A DNA stretch of 64,000 nt from positions 72,414,933-72,478,932 of the forward strand of contig JAYESD010000004.1 of assembly GCA_036927565.1 (NCBI GenBank), in the 5' to 3' direction. Positions 1 through 9,756 of this stretch are shown piece by piece. This DNA is from Tuctoria greenei (Eukaryota; Streptophyta; Magnoliopsida; Poales; Poaceae). The position numbers were made by a program, and so were the translations under genes. Positions within the stretch are counted from its first letter, which is position 1. The number at the start of each line of letters is the position of its first letter. Under the pieces are notes generated by a model. It had not been told where the DNA came from. It made no database searches and worked only from the letters and a program-made list of their open reading frames with translations.

Positions 1-116
1 CATAGTACAACTGCTTCAAAAATACCAAATAAATTCCTGTATACTCTCACTTTGATCTATACTTTGAGATTGTTCAAACCAACACATTCTAAACCTTGTG
101 ATGTGTTATATTGCAG

Positions 117-311
117 TACATGAAGAATCTGAATGAAGAATGGCCAGTTTGTAGAAGTATTCATAGTGGAGGAGCCGACAGGATTGCTGCTGAACTCTGT
201 CAATTCATTCGTCACGAAATTTTGCACAAAAGAGGGGTGATCTTTGATGAGGATGGTGCAGCAGCTGATGTGCCAGAACTTTGCGACTATGCCAATAGAA
301 GCAGTTTTTAG
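117..311 (+). CDS. Terminal exon of CACTA-carried Ulp1-like (C48) protease gene
   Basis: The exon follows a typical acceptor (pyrimidine/AT-rich tract ending in ATTGCAG at about 116) and reads YMKNLNEEWPVCRS onward to a TAG at 309-311. It contains GGADRIAAELCQFIRHEI and ends YANRSSF. The minus-strand CACTA at 52111-52308 encodes the matching exon (GGADKIASELCHFMHREI, ending HRNSL), which links it to the protease exons preserved there with His, Asp and Cys. In plant CACTA elements such Ulp1-like proteins are SUMO-protease relatives of unknown role in transposition. Only the C-terminal tail is present here, downstream of the expected catalytic residues, so no activity can be inferred. The upstream exons lie outside the window. 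Confidence 0.65.
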   Translation, partial: YMKNLNEEWPVCRSIHSGGADRIAAELCQFIRHEILHKRGVIFDEDGAAADVPELCDYANRSSF

Positions 312-474
312 TGAAAACTTGTAAACTTTGAGATGAATTGTATCTGTAACTTGTACATATGTATATTGTTTTAGTGAAATTGACTTCTGTGATGACAATA
401 TTGTTGACTTTTGTTCTGTGATGATATTATTGACTTTTGTTCTGTGATTTTTGTATTGACCTAGAAATTACAAA

Positions 475-660
475 TAACAGCAGTAGTACTGCATAGGTTA
501 TACCTTATTATAGGCGGTTATTAACCAACGGCTAGGCATGTCTGTGAAAAACAATGATCAAAGACGGCTAGATACAAGTAAAGAACCATCTGTGATAACC
601 TAATTATCGCAAGCGGTTACTATTATGGTAGAAATCGGCTACGGTAAAAGGTCTTCACAG
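475..660 (+). repeat. CACTA subterminal repeats (GGCGGTT/ACGGCTA motifs)
   Basis: Short degenerate copies of AGGCGGTT, AACGGCTAGG, GACGGCTAG, AGCGGTTA and TCGGCTACGG alternate with TCTGTGATAA/TCTGTGAA. The same motif grammar occurs inverted at 51650-51890. Clustered subterminal repeats of this kind are the binding platform for CACTA transposases. Confidence 0.65.
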
Positions 661-933
661 AGAAACACTGACATTGAGTTCATTAACATAAAACAATACT
701 ACTACAAAACAAGAAAAACAACATCACGAAACAAAAAAACCAACATCACAGACCCTTTCTTCCTCGCGCCGAGGGCTCACGCACGGCGCCGCCGTGGCGG
801 GGCTCGCCGGGCCCAGAGATCTCGTCGCTGGCCTTTCCAGTGCGCTAAGTAACTGACGCGCCGCACGAGGTCTGCGGAAAAGTTAAGAAGCCGTGGTGCA
901 GGGACGCGTGTGTGACGTTCCACATGGATACTG
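661..933. other. GC-rich spacer; 18-bp direct repeat brackets the foldback
   Basis: No credible gene. The stretch at 745-850 is GC-rich. GCGCCGCACGAGGTCTGC occurs at 858-875 and again at 1104-1121, on either side of the foldback at 934-1046. This suggests the foldback sits inside a small local duplication or between repeat ends. Confidence 0.4.
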
Positions 934-1046
934 AAATCCCCTGCAGTACTGCAGGTGCATTAGAAGTCACTGACATGTGGGTCCCACAGAGCATAGGGCC
1001 TACATGTAAGTGACCTCTAATGCACCTGCAGTACTGCAGGGGATTT
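934..1046. repeat. Foldback MITE, about 113 bp, near-perfect inverted repeat
   Basis: The left arm (starting AAATCCCCTGCAGTACTGCA) and the right arm (ending TGCAGTACTGCAGGGGATTT) are reverse complements over about 50 bp, with a few mismatches and a short loop near 990. GTTCCACA lies on both sides (about 917-924 and 1048-1055) and could be an 8-bp target duplication, but the ends between the arms and these 8-mers are not symmetrical. Superfamily not assigned. Confidence 0.7.
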
Positions 1047-1214
1047 GGTTCCACAAGAGAGACAGAAGGATCTCTGAAGATCGTCTTCCACAATGGTTTA
1101 ATTGCGCCGCACGAGGTCTGCAAAGAGTTCAGTGCGTGGGAAACGAACCGCTCCCTCGTCTACTCCGCACAGACCATATAGGCGCGTCGTCGGTTATGTA
1201 CAAGCAAAAAACTT

Positions 1215-1931
1215 TTGCACTCCTTTCTTCTTCTTCCATCGTTCCACCTCCTAGCCCGGCACCGACGAACCACCACAGCCATAGCCAACCTTCCACCTCC
1301 TAGCCCGCTGAGGCAGCCACCCTGCAAGCGGATATGCTGCAGCTCCCCCGATAGGGTGAATGACGACCAGCGCCTCATTATGGTGCGAGAGGCGTACAAC
1401 AGTACGTCTCGGGCCTTGGACGCCTTGGGTCTTGGTACCCTTCCCATGTTTCCGGGAATGGATACCACCGGCCACTACCTCTACGCCCTCATGTGCGTGG
1501 CCGATCGCCTGGACATCTTGTCTGGGACGATGGCCCAGGAGCTCGGCGCCGAGGGCCGAGTGCCCTGGTGGCGGCGACAGAGAGGAACTTCCGTCATGGC
1601 GGGGTTCCACCGCCGGTGCAGCCGGAGCCACCGGTGCAGCCGGAGCAATCGGCTCAGCCGGAGCACCCGGCCCACTCTCCTGCTGCATCATCGCCGGAGG
1701 AGGAGGAGGAGGAGGAGGAGGAGGAGGAGGAGGAGGACGACAATGACGATGATGATGACGATGACGACGACGATGATGACGACGGCGACAACGACGGCGA
1801 CCACCACCACCACGACGACGACGACGACGACGAGGATGAGGAGGAACGCTTGTCGTGGTTTGAGAAGTTGGGGGAGAGGGCGGAGGAGGCGAGGCCGGCA
1901 TAGTAGTTTTAGGAGTTCTCGTACATATTAA
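1215..1931 (+). pseudogene. Gene A: unknown grass-type gene, N-domain plus acidic or basic low-complexity tail
   Basis: I do not recognise this protein. The segment from about 1378 (MVREAYNSTSRALDALGLGT) through GHYLYALMCVADRLD is clearly related to gene B at 2816-3298 (SLGLGTLP, GHYFYGLMTVAGRLD), so the two are tandem paralogues. In the N-domain frame the reading frame stays open from 1215 to 1931 (238 aa) but runs into an Arg-rich, then Met/Thr-rich tail. The -1 frame is open from 1493 to 1903 and yields proline-rich PVQPEP repeats, about 13 Glu, then Asp runs with a His4, ending WFEKLGERAEEARPA. Gene B makes the same -1 change at the same place. The acidic tail looks like the original C-terminus because it ends in a non-repetitive helical segment. 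The true start is uncertain: 1215 is upstream of the homologous region, 1378 is inside it. Labelled pseudogene because of the frame conflict. Confidence 0.5.
1696..1845 (+). repeat. GAG/GAC/GAT trinucleotide expansion in gene A
   Basis: About fourteen GAG/GGA units (1696-1737) are followed by GAC/GAT and CAC runs to 1845. In one frame they encode poly-Glu, poly-Asp, His4 and poly-Asp; in another, poly-Arg. Such tracts are prone to replication slippage, although the frame conflict in gene A arises before this tract. Confidence 0.85.
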
Positions 1932-2690
1932 TTTTGTAGTTTCAGGAGTTCTTGTACATGTTTAGCTTCAATTCTATTCTTGTACATATTTCTTGTGTTT
2001 TCTAACATATATGTGTTCATTCATGTCAATGAATACTGGTGTGTTAGAATTTCTGGATTTCAATCAAGTGAATGTGCTCTAAGTTTAGTGATGTGTTAAT
2101 CTGTCACAACTGAACCGAGCAAATTGGACAAAAACAAGAGATCTTAGGGTTTGAAGCTCGTCTTGATTTGTAATTGCAAAGCTAAAGGAGACAAACAATG
2201 ACTTTAAGCGCGTCTCACATCACTTTGTGATCGATGGACATCCGATCTGTCGCCCACCGTTGTCTCCTATTTGGGTTTCTTACGTAGTGTAATTGGTTGA
2301 TCATGTTTGCGGTCCATGCATGTTAGACATAGCTAGAATTAAAACACCTCGTTCATGTTTAAAAACACTAACATGCATGCATATATATATATATATGCCT
2401 CAAACCTCGGTAATGCGTGCAGGACTAGGCCCATGTTCGCTGAAGGCGTCCCCTGGCACGGACATGCGGTCATGAAGTTGGCTTAGGCATATACGGACGG
2501 ATTTATTTTATATAACAAAAAAATTGTTTTCCCCGCGTGTAAATTTACTCCTAATGGGCGCGTCGAGCCGTTGGGATCGAGAGGATGCAAACCGCGGTTT
2601 CGAGGACCGGGGCCACCGACCGGTTCATAATTAAGCGCAGTTTCCTCTAGCGTCCGATCATCTCGACACGCCCGCTTAGACGACGACCCG
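1932..2690. other. Spacer between genes A and B; dinucleotide repeat
   Basis: No gene seen. The 3' flank of gene A contains diverged copies of GGAGTTCT(C/T)GTACAT at about 1910, 1946 and 1977. An (AT)n microsatellite lies at about 2381-2396. The last 150 bp become GC-rich and form the upstream region of gene B. Confidence 0.5.
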
Positions 2691-2697
2691 CTATAAA
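2691..2697 (+). promoter_or_regulatory. TATA box of gene B
   Basis: CTATAAAGG sits about 125 bp upstream of the ATG at 2816, followed by a pyrimidine-rich 5' leader (about 2700-2815, CTCACC and CTTCTCC motifs). This is a standard grass gene arrangement and the best support that gene B was transcribed on its own. Confidence 0.65.
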
Positions 2698-2815
2698 GGC
2701 TCACCGTCCTCTTGCTTCTCCGCCGCACCACTCCGTAGAACCTAGCATCTAAACTTATCCCCTCACCACCGTCGACCACTTCTCGCTCTTTCTCTGCACC
2801 TCCGTCGCCACACAA

Positions 2816-3298
2816 ATGGGTAGCCCCGCGTCGAAGCGCTCTAGGCCATCGACGTCCTCCGAACCTCCTTCTCCGTTTCCATCACTGCCGGCAATGCCGG
2901 TGGAACTGATGGCGGCGCCCGCATCTCCGCCCGCGGCGCCTGCACTTCCTCATCCCAGTTGGGTTGAGCACACTCTCAAACTCATCACCGACCGCATCGA
3001 CGAAGTCGATCGTCGCCTTAAGGTGGCCACCGACGCCAAGTCTGCTGCCGCTCATAGCGCACTAGCGCTCAACACAGTGGCGTGGAAGGTCTTTTCTGAC
3101 ACAGATCGCTCGTATCACAGTCTGGGTCTTGGGACCCTTCCCCTCCACACGAGCATGGACAACGCGGGCCACTACTTCTACGGGTTGATGACTGTGGCCG
3201 GTCGTCTCGATGCCCTCCACGAGACGATTGCGGAGGTTGCTAGGGTAGAGGGCCTCCTGAAGATAAGCACCGCGTTGCCGAGAAGCTTCGGACTGTGA
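2816..3298 (+). CDS. Gene B: unknown grass-type gene, N-terminal coding block
   Basis: I do not recognise this protein (160 aa to the stop at 3296-3298). Residues 1-50 are a Ser/Pro/Ala-rich, probably disordered leader (MGSPASKRSRPSTSS). Residues about 55-80 (HTLKLITDRIDEVDRRLKVA) look like an amphipathic or coiled-coil helix. Residues about 100-145 carry the motif shared with gene A: LGLGTLP, a short variable stretch, MDNAGHYFYGLMTVAGRLDALHE. The start is well supported by the TATA box and leader. Just after VARVEG the -1 frame continues plausibly (EDKHRVAEKLRTVTEVEEYE), so the annotated stop probably results from a frame change shared with gene A. Nothing nearby suggests an operon-like partner other than gene A. 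Confidence 0.55.
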   Translation: MGSPASKRSRPSTSSEPPSPFPSLPAMPVELMAAPASPPAAPALPHPSWVEHTLKLITDRIDEVDRRLKVATDAKSAAAHSALALNTVAWKVFSDTDRSYHSLGLGTLPLHTSMDNAGHYFYGLMTVAGRLDALHETIAEVARVEGLLKISTALPRSFGL

Positions 3299-3572
3299 CG
3301 GAGGTTGAGGAGTATGAGGCGGCTTGGGCAGCGCGGCAGCAGAGGAGGCGGAGCAGGAGGCGTCTCTTGAGGAGGAGGTGGACGCGGCTATGGAGGCAGC
3401 GGCAGCGGCGAAGGAGGGCAGGAGGAGGCGACAGCGGCGGCAGAGGTGGAGGCGGAGGCGGAGGCGGCAAGCAGCGGCGGCAACGGCGGAGGAGGAGGAG
3501 GCGGTGGCACCGGCGGCGGAGGCGGAGGAGGCGGCAACGGTGGAGGAGGAGGACGTGGTTTTCTCCCAGTAG
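3246..3572 (+). pseudogene. Gene B: out-of-frame Glu/Ala-rich tail
   Basis: Beyond the first coding block, the -1 frame reads KHRVAEKLRTVTEVEEYEAA and then becomes Arg-rich, while a third frame from 3324 gives a Glu/Ala tail (AEEAEQEASLEEEVDAAMEA) ending ATVEEEDVVFSQ at 3572. By analogy with gene A, the acidic frame is the likelier original tail, which would need a second frame change near 3320. The DNA is a GGAGGC/GGCGGA-type repeat. As it stands the gene cannot be read through without two frame changes or an undetected splice. Confidence 0.45.
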
Positions 3573-5395
3573 AGTAGTATTAGGAGTAGTTTATCTATTT
3601 CGTGATCTCTTAGTAGAGTAGCATTAGGTGTAGTTTATCTTGTTCTTGCTGTCTACTACGTGTTTTCCTATTACTTGTTTGTTAATGAAATATGTATTTA
3701 TGTTCATGAACAATGTGTTCTATATATGCAGTATCAAAAACTTCTTTTATCGAAAACATCTCCTATATGTTTGTAACTTGGGACCGTCTATATTTCTTGT
3801 GGCTGAATGAATGAAATCCGGTAAACATTATCCTTACAAGTAATAGAACTAACAACAGACATGATGCATAATTAACTTGATTAGTAAATTACGTCATCTA
3901 AATTCCTAACTAGTCCATCGTCTAGTGCAACAGGTGCATGAAAAGTACTTTATCCGTTGTAACTAATATCTGATGACATTGTTGATATATATATCGGATG
4001 TACCTGTGATACTCATATCATCGGCGGCTTTGGATCGACGGCCTGAAGATTAGAAATCACAGGGGGAAATGTTTTTTTTGTAGTAGTATATACTCTGTAT
4101 ATGTGATCATTTCATTGCAACGAATGTTATATATAAAATGCTGATTGTTTACCTTTTACTAGACCATGGATTTGCCGTCCTCCTTTCGTGGACTTGGGTG
4201 TTTTCTGTATTTGCATGTCGTTTGCATTAGCACAATGATACATTTGGCGATTCATATTTTTGTTCGTAATTTTTTTGTAATGTCCCACTACCACATGACT
4301 ACTTTTACATCTCCATGAAAACAAAAATGAACGGCAGGTAGCGGTCCCTCGAAATTTTTTTCGTTCTTCTTGGCGTGCACAATTGAGATTTTCACAATTG
4401 AAACTTCACTCTGTGCGCCCAAATTTCTAGTCCTGCCCATTTGTAGCTAGCCACGACGAATATAAATGTGCTTCTCCCTCTAATCCCGCAGTGGCTTCCG
4501 TTCCCGGCACACATGTTCTCCTCTTAGTGTTGTGTTCCAAACTTGCATTCCTAAGAAATTCCCGTGTGAGTGGTGGTGGTGGCTGTGGGTACAATGTCGA
4601 GCGACCAAGTTTGACGGGCTCTACTGAACCTCTTCGTCGCCAACCCCGCCCTGCGACATCCCGGACTCCATTTTTGTGCTACGTAAGTTCTACATGATCC
4701 ATGCCGTCTTTTTATAGAGCTACTCCCTCCTTATCGCTTTAGTTGTCGTACCAACAGCTGCAGCCAGTTCATTCCTAGTTGTCATCCCAACTCCTTCTCC
4801 TTATATGCTCTTATGTTTCATGAATGTCTAGTATAAAATCTGATTAATGGTGCAATCGTGCAATCAACTATCCTCAATCGTTAGATCTGCTTCCTACAGT
4901 CGATTCATCTTTTTATTTTACCCTAGCATCTGAGTGCATTCTACTTTTTTCCATATATAAAATACACTACACCTCTGCCCCGAAATAAATGTCGTCCGAC
5001 GGTTTATGGTAGTGTATTTCTAGTACATTTCCATGTCAGAAAATATAACTATTAAAAACCGCATGTACTATGTAATTTCTTGGTTTAGAAGTAAATGACG
5101 TTAGGGTTATCTTATCAACCACTCCCAATGTTGTACTCTCATTCTTGTGTTCCAAACTTGTATTCCTAAGATTTTCAGTTCCCACAGCTTATACACGTTT
5201 TTCTTGTTTTTCTTTCTCGTATTGTACGGTTTTTTTCCTACTCCTTCATTTCTAATTCCTCCGTTCAAAAAAAACATTTTCAGTTCATAGCAACCACACC
5301 GCCAGATATAAAATACACATCCTCATGTAATCTGACGTTATCACTGTTACTTACTATATATACTCTTTACTTTAGGAACAAGACACCAAACCGTC
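3573..5395. other. Non-coding stretch; a weak direct repeat only
   Basis: AGAGTAG(T/C)ATTAGG(A/T)GTAGTTTATCT-like units repeat at about 3571 and 3616, in the 3' flank of gene B. TTGTGTTCCAAACTTG-CATTCCTAAGA occurs at about 4530 and again, slightly changed, at about 5145. The 5' half of the CACTA element ending at 10527 is expected somewhere here, but no matching terminal repeat (CACTACCAGGA) was found. The remainder is AT-rich with no convincing gene. Confidence 0.5.
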
Positions 5396-5654
5396 ATGTC
5401 ATCTACAAGTAATCGTGATGGGCAACAAGCACCTGGTATAACTATAAATGTGTTTACTATCAAAATACACATATTTATAACACGTTAATTCCTTTGCATC
5501 GTATGCAGCGAATATTGCAGCACCTGATGATCAGGAACCCCGAGATTCGTCATCCCATGCTGGTACTATGAGTATAAATATGTACCGGGCTCTACTAAAT
5601 ATTTTAGAATTGTGATTTTAGTTTCCTAGTCCCAGTTAACATTTAATCAGTATA

Positions 5655-6226
5655 TGTGATGGCGTGATTTATTGATGCCTACACACACACGATGGGCTCT
5701 CTCGCCGCCGGCCACTCTGGCACCGGCGACCACACCCTGCTATTGCTCACTTCAGTGTCCTCCCCGACGCGTCTCCCTCCACCATCGCCACGTCCCATCC
5801 TTCGCGTGTCATGATGACCCCGCTGCCCGCAAACCCCTGTCGCCGCCGGTCACTATGGCACCAGCCGGCGCCCACGCTCTGCTGGTGAGTGTATGTGATG
5901 GCGTGATTTATTGATGCCTACACGCGCACGCTGGGCTCTCTCACCGCCGCCAATCCGGCACCGGCGACCACGCCCTGCTGCTGCTCACTTCAGTGTCCTC
6001 AGAAACGTGTCTCCCTCGAACATCGCTACGTCCCATCCTTCGCGTGTCATGATGACCCCGCCGCCCGCAAACCCATGTCGCCGCCGTTCACTCCGGCACC
6101 GGCCAGCGCCCACGCCCTGCTGGTGGTCACTTCACTGTCCTCCCCGACGCGTCTCCCTCCATCTCCACGTCCCATCGTTCGCGTGCCATGATGACCCCGC
6201 TGCCCGCAAACCCCTGGCCATTACGG
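5655..6226 (+). repeat. GC-rich tandem repeat, 239-bp unit, inside a CACTA intron
   Basis: TGTGATGGCGTGATTTATTG begins at 5655 and again at 5894, giving a 239-bp period. Within each unit the block GGCACCGGC...CGCGTCTCCC...GATGACCCCGC...CCCGCAAACCC recurs at about half the period, so there is internal duplication, and a partial third copy ends near 6226. The block is far more GC-rich than the flanking intron. Open frames across it are repetition artefacts with no recognisable protein. Confidence 0.8.
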
Positions 6227-6582
6227 CGTACCTACATGCTATGCCCCATATGACATGGCATACCCTGGAAAAAATAGTCCAATATCATTAACCCCTGTCC
6301 ACTAAGAAATGTTAGCATCATATAGTTTAGAGATGCATGTACATGAGGGTTCATTGCTGCTTATATGATCTCAATTCCGTTTTTTACACTGCCAAATGTG
6401 TTGCTGATGTCTGGTAATTAACGCAAGATAATATTCATGTATCCGTTCTAGTAGCACTTTAGGGTGAGATGCTAACATGCAGAGCAAAATATCAGTATGC
6501 AATCCACCTAAATTTAATTCCTAGATCCGCCACACTGTCCTCCTAGCCTCGAGATTTGCTTCGGGGTGATATCAATGGACGC

Positions 6583-6695
6583 AGATCACCTGACTTATAC
6601 ATTTTTACTGCACGCGATGCAGTAAAGATCCAACGGAATCACACCGTTGGATCTTTACTGCATTGCCTGCAGTAAAAATGTAAGTCACGTGAGAT
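6583..6695. repeat. Foldback MITE, about 113 bp
   Basis: Arms GATCACCTGACTTATACATT... and ...AATGTAAGTCACGTGAGATC pair over about 50 bp, with the central arms GCAGTAAAGATCCAACGG / CCGTTGGATCTTTACTGC perfectly complementary around a loop at about 6636-6643. It lies in the same CACTA intron as the 239-bp repeat. No target duplication is certain. Confidence 0.75.
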
Positions 6696-8834
6696 CACCG
6701 GTGTGATCTGGACGTCGATCCTCTGACTTAAATGTGGTCACTGCACTGCCACACCGAACCCTAGCTTTGTTAAACATCGCAAGCTGCATGCCTCAACTGT
6801 CTTGCATCCTCTACCTGCTAATACCGCTGACGTCCATGACTCGACCTGCCACCAATTCGCCTCGGTCAGACCGAACCAGCAGTACTGTAGAGGATGAGCA
6901 CCCGAGGAACCCTCTCTCTAGCATCGCCAGCTACTGTCTTGCCTGCTTCGTAGCAGGACTAAAAATCACCTGCAGTACTACGGGTGTTGTAGCGCCACTG
7001 ACTACTACCTGATGCCTGATTGTAGGGTATGAACAGCAACAAAGAAGTCAACAAGTAGATGCATCGCCCAATGTGGAGCAAAATGTTGTTGCGACGCGGT
7101 GTTCCCATGCTCGTATTTGCTGCACGCATCCTGAAGATGGTGAAACATCAGACTTCTTCTTCTTTCACACTATTTGTACATGATACTAGGCCTGGTCAGT
7201 TGCTAATTTCCTTTAAACGTTTACCGTTTAAATGACACTAACAGAAGGAAAGAAGTTTGGAAGAGGGGTTGCTAAAGGACTTAAGGTTGCTAAATTGCGC
7301 TATCTAGCATCTGCAAATAGAATGAATGATTAGAATCGGAAGCTACAAGTTCAGTGGTCCAATAGGTTGGGTGCTGCGGTTGGTCCTAATCAGCGGCACT
7401 TTGTCGATGATGTGGTTATTACAACAAAAAAAAATGCACCCCTCGCTGGTGTAAGGAAGTGGGCAGAGGTTGGCGATAATTCGAAGAGCAATATAGTGAG
7501 AGACATTCTGGTTAGTGTTGTGACACCCCACATTAGTATTTTTTTCTAGCGACATCCATCTTGTACGTTTATAACAGTGTGATATACAATGTACAGAATT
7601 CCTGGGACTTGGAGGACACAGATGATACCAGAAGAAAAATATTGAAGATTGCTGGTGAGCGCTACAAGTGGTGGCGATCAACATTGCATGCCACCTATAA
7701 GAAGTATTCGACTGATGAGGAACGTATACAAAACAAGCCTGTTGACGTAGCGGATTATGATTGGTTGGCGCTTATGGACTATTTTGGGTCCGAGTGATTC
7801 AAGGTCAGCTAGATTTCTAATACCTTCATATCCTACAAAAACTATTTGATAACACCCATTCATGAAATTAATTCTTAAAATTGCAGTTAATAAGCAAAAC
7901 CAATTCACGAAATCGAAGTACTCAAAAGACAAAACACTTGCTTGGCTCGAAATCCTACGCCCAACTTAGTTACGAGAAGGTATGAAAATTAAATCACGCT
8001 TTTACTTTGCACTGCAATCATTCAATCAAATTTTACTTGTATTTGATGTAGCGAGACCCATAGACCGGAAAAGAACCCGATGACATAGAACTGTGGGAGG
8101 CAAGCCAAGTGAAGAACGGTCAATGGGCAAAGAAGCAGGCAAAAGCTGTACATGTGAGAAACACTTTAAACAGTCCCCATTTAAATAAATATTTGAAATG
8201 TACATGTGACTTTTCTTTTTGAATATAGACCAGGCACGTGCCCAAATCAACATCAAGGAAGCTGAGCTGGGAGTCCCAATCCCAGATGAGGAAAGAAACA
8301 ACATCTTCCAGCTTACTTATATATCCACAACCGGTTCTAGAGGATCACAGTTTCGGGGGCATGGTTATATGGCTAAACCTAATGTTTCTGAAAGACTGCG
8401 TATCCAGATGTCTGACCAGCTCGGCCAGCAAGTTCGATCTTTGCAAAATAGAAATGAAGACCTCAGCTCTCAGGTGCATGAGTTGGAAGGAAGAAATGAT
8501 TATATGACCTCCCAGATGGATGGCTTCATCCAGGCAAATCAACAACTCAACCAGGAAGTCCAGACTTTACATGATCAGATGGCAGCCAAATCTGCACGGC
8601 AAGAAAAGGAGCTAGCAGACATGCACAGAATGATGGAGAGCTTTCAAAATAAACAACGGCTAGCAGCAACTCCACAAAAGGCTTCTGCTCACACCAAGTC
8701 GATGCTGGATGTTCAAGAAACTATTCCTAATACTACAACTCGTCACGGTGCTCTTTTAATAGGTACAATGTTGCAACCTGAAAAAACTGTAAATAACATC
8801 ATCTCGCAACGACGCAAGGGTCCTTGAGCGTTGC

Positions 8835-9756
8835 ATCAATTGCTGGATGTTTGTTTTTAAGTCCACAGATGTATCGTGTGCGAATAAATTGATTATTTTG
8901 CCACTAGTTTTCAAACCTAGTGCATTAGGATTCTAGTGCTGCTAATTATAAAACGTGGCATTAACAGATTATTGCGACGAAAATAACCTGTTGCAATAGG
9001 AAGCTAGCTATTGCCACAAATTATAAAATGTTGCACTACAAACATTTGGCTACGACCAAAAAAGCGTTGCACTAGACTGCTATTGCCACCACCCAAAGAA
9101 TGTCGCATTACGACCCTGTTGCAACAGATTTGAATATGTTGCATTACAAACCTATTGCCACACATCAGAAATTTTTGCAATACAATATTGTTGCCATGGT
9201 TTTGAAATCGTTGCAATACCGTACTATTCGCCATGAATGTGAAATCGTTGCATTACCGTATTATTGGCCATGGTTGTGAAATCGTCGCGATACCATATTA
9301 TTCGCCACGAGTGTGAAATCGTCATGATACCGTACTATTCGCCACGGAAGTGAAATCGTTGCAACACCGTAGTATTCACCACAAATGTGAAAACATCGCG
9401 ATATGATATTATTCGCCACGAGTGTGAAATCGTCGCGATACCGTACTATTTGCCGCGGATGTGAAAACGTCGTGATACCATATTATTCACCACGCGTGTG
9501 AAATCGTCGCGATATCGTACTATTCGCCACGGATGTGAAATTGTTGCAACACCATACTATTCGCCACAAATGTAAAAATGTTGTCATACCGTACTATTCG
9601 CTACGGATGTGAAATCATTGCAACACCATACTATTCGTCGCAAATGTGAAAACGTCGCGATACCATACTATTCGCCACGAGTATGAAATTGTCGTGATAC
9701 CGTATTTATCGCCACAGATGTGAAATCATCGCAAATAACGTACTATTCATTGCAAT
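8835..9756 (+). repeat. CACTA 3' subterminal array, short-unit part
   Basis: Dozens of degenerate units of about 35-45 bp alternate TTGC-CAC-A-ATGTGAAATCGTTGCAA with CACCGTACTATTCGCC. The early part (8900-9180) has longer spacers (CTATTGCCACA, TGTTGCATTAC); from about 9180 the units become dense. CpG-rich positions vary C/T and G/A, as expected from methylation decay. Confidence 0.8.

Larger units (their letters stand above)
1..660 (+). mobile_element. 3' end of a CACTA (En/Spm) transposon, Ulp1-type
   Basis: This is the right-hand remnant of a CACTA transposon that enters from before the window. It holds the last exon of a Ulp1-like gene, then a non-coding stretch, then degenerate subterminal repeats (see separate entries). 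The minus-strand copy at 51634-54912 matches it in both exon and subterminal repeats, so both belong to one family. I could not find a clean terminal inverted repeat at the right edge; the family motif fades near 660, so the end is approximate. Confidence 0.7.
5396..8827 (+). pseudogene. CACTA Transposase_24-type protein, about 7 exons, decayed
   Basis: Exons judged from splice sites and family resemblance: 5396-5433 (MSSTSNRDGQQAPG), 5509-5563 (NIAAPDDQEPRDSSSHAG), about 7026-7150 (YEQQQRSQQVDASPNVEQN), about 7240-7508 (GRGVAKGLKVAKLR, LGAAVGPNQRHFVDDV, VRKWAEVGDNSKSNIVRDIL), 7597-7803 (RRKILKIAGERYKWWRSTLH), about 7886-7980 (GSKSYAQLSYEK), about 8052-8150 (LWEASQVKNGQWAKK-type) and about 8228-8827. 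The W/R-rich core and the SKSYAQ and KNGQWA blocks are typical of the plant Transposase_24 family found in En/Spm elements. The last exon reads DQARAQINIKEAELGVPIPDEER, then a coiled coil (QMSDQLGQQVRSLQNRNEDL onward), the usual C-terminus. Stops at about 7331, 7796 and in the RDP*TG block show decay. The intron between exons 2 and 3 contains foreign DNA (5564-7024). The protein is thought to bind subterminal repeats. Confidence 0.65.

Noticed and set aside
1251..1901. 216-aa minus-strand reading frame, Pro/His/Arg-rich
   Set aside because: It is the antisense of the GAG/GAC expansion and of gene A. No start context or homology; composition explains the open frame.
5672..6291. Two adjacent 80-126 aa ORFs as tandem genes
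   Set aside because: They are translations of a 239-bp tandem repeat in shifting frames, with no independent start or domain.
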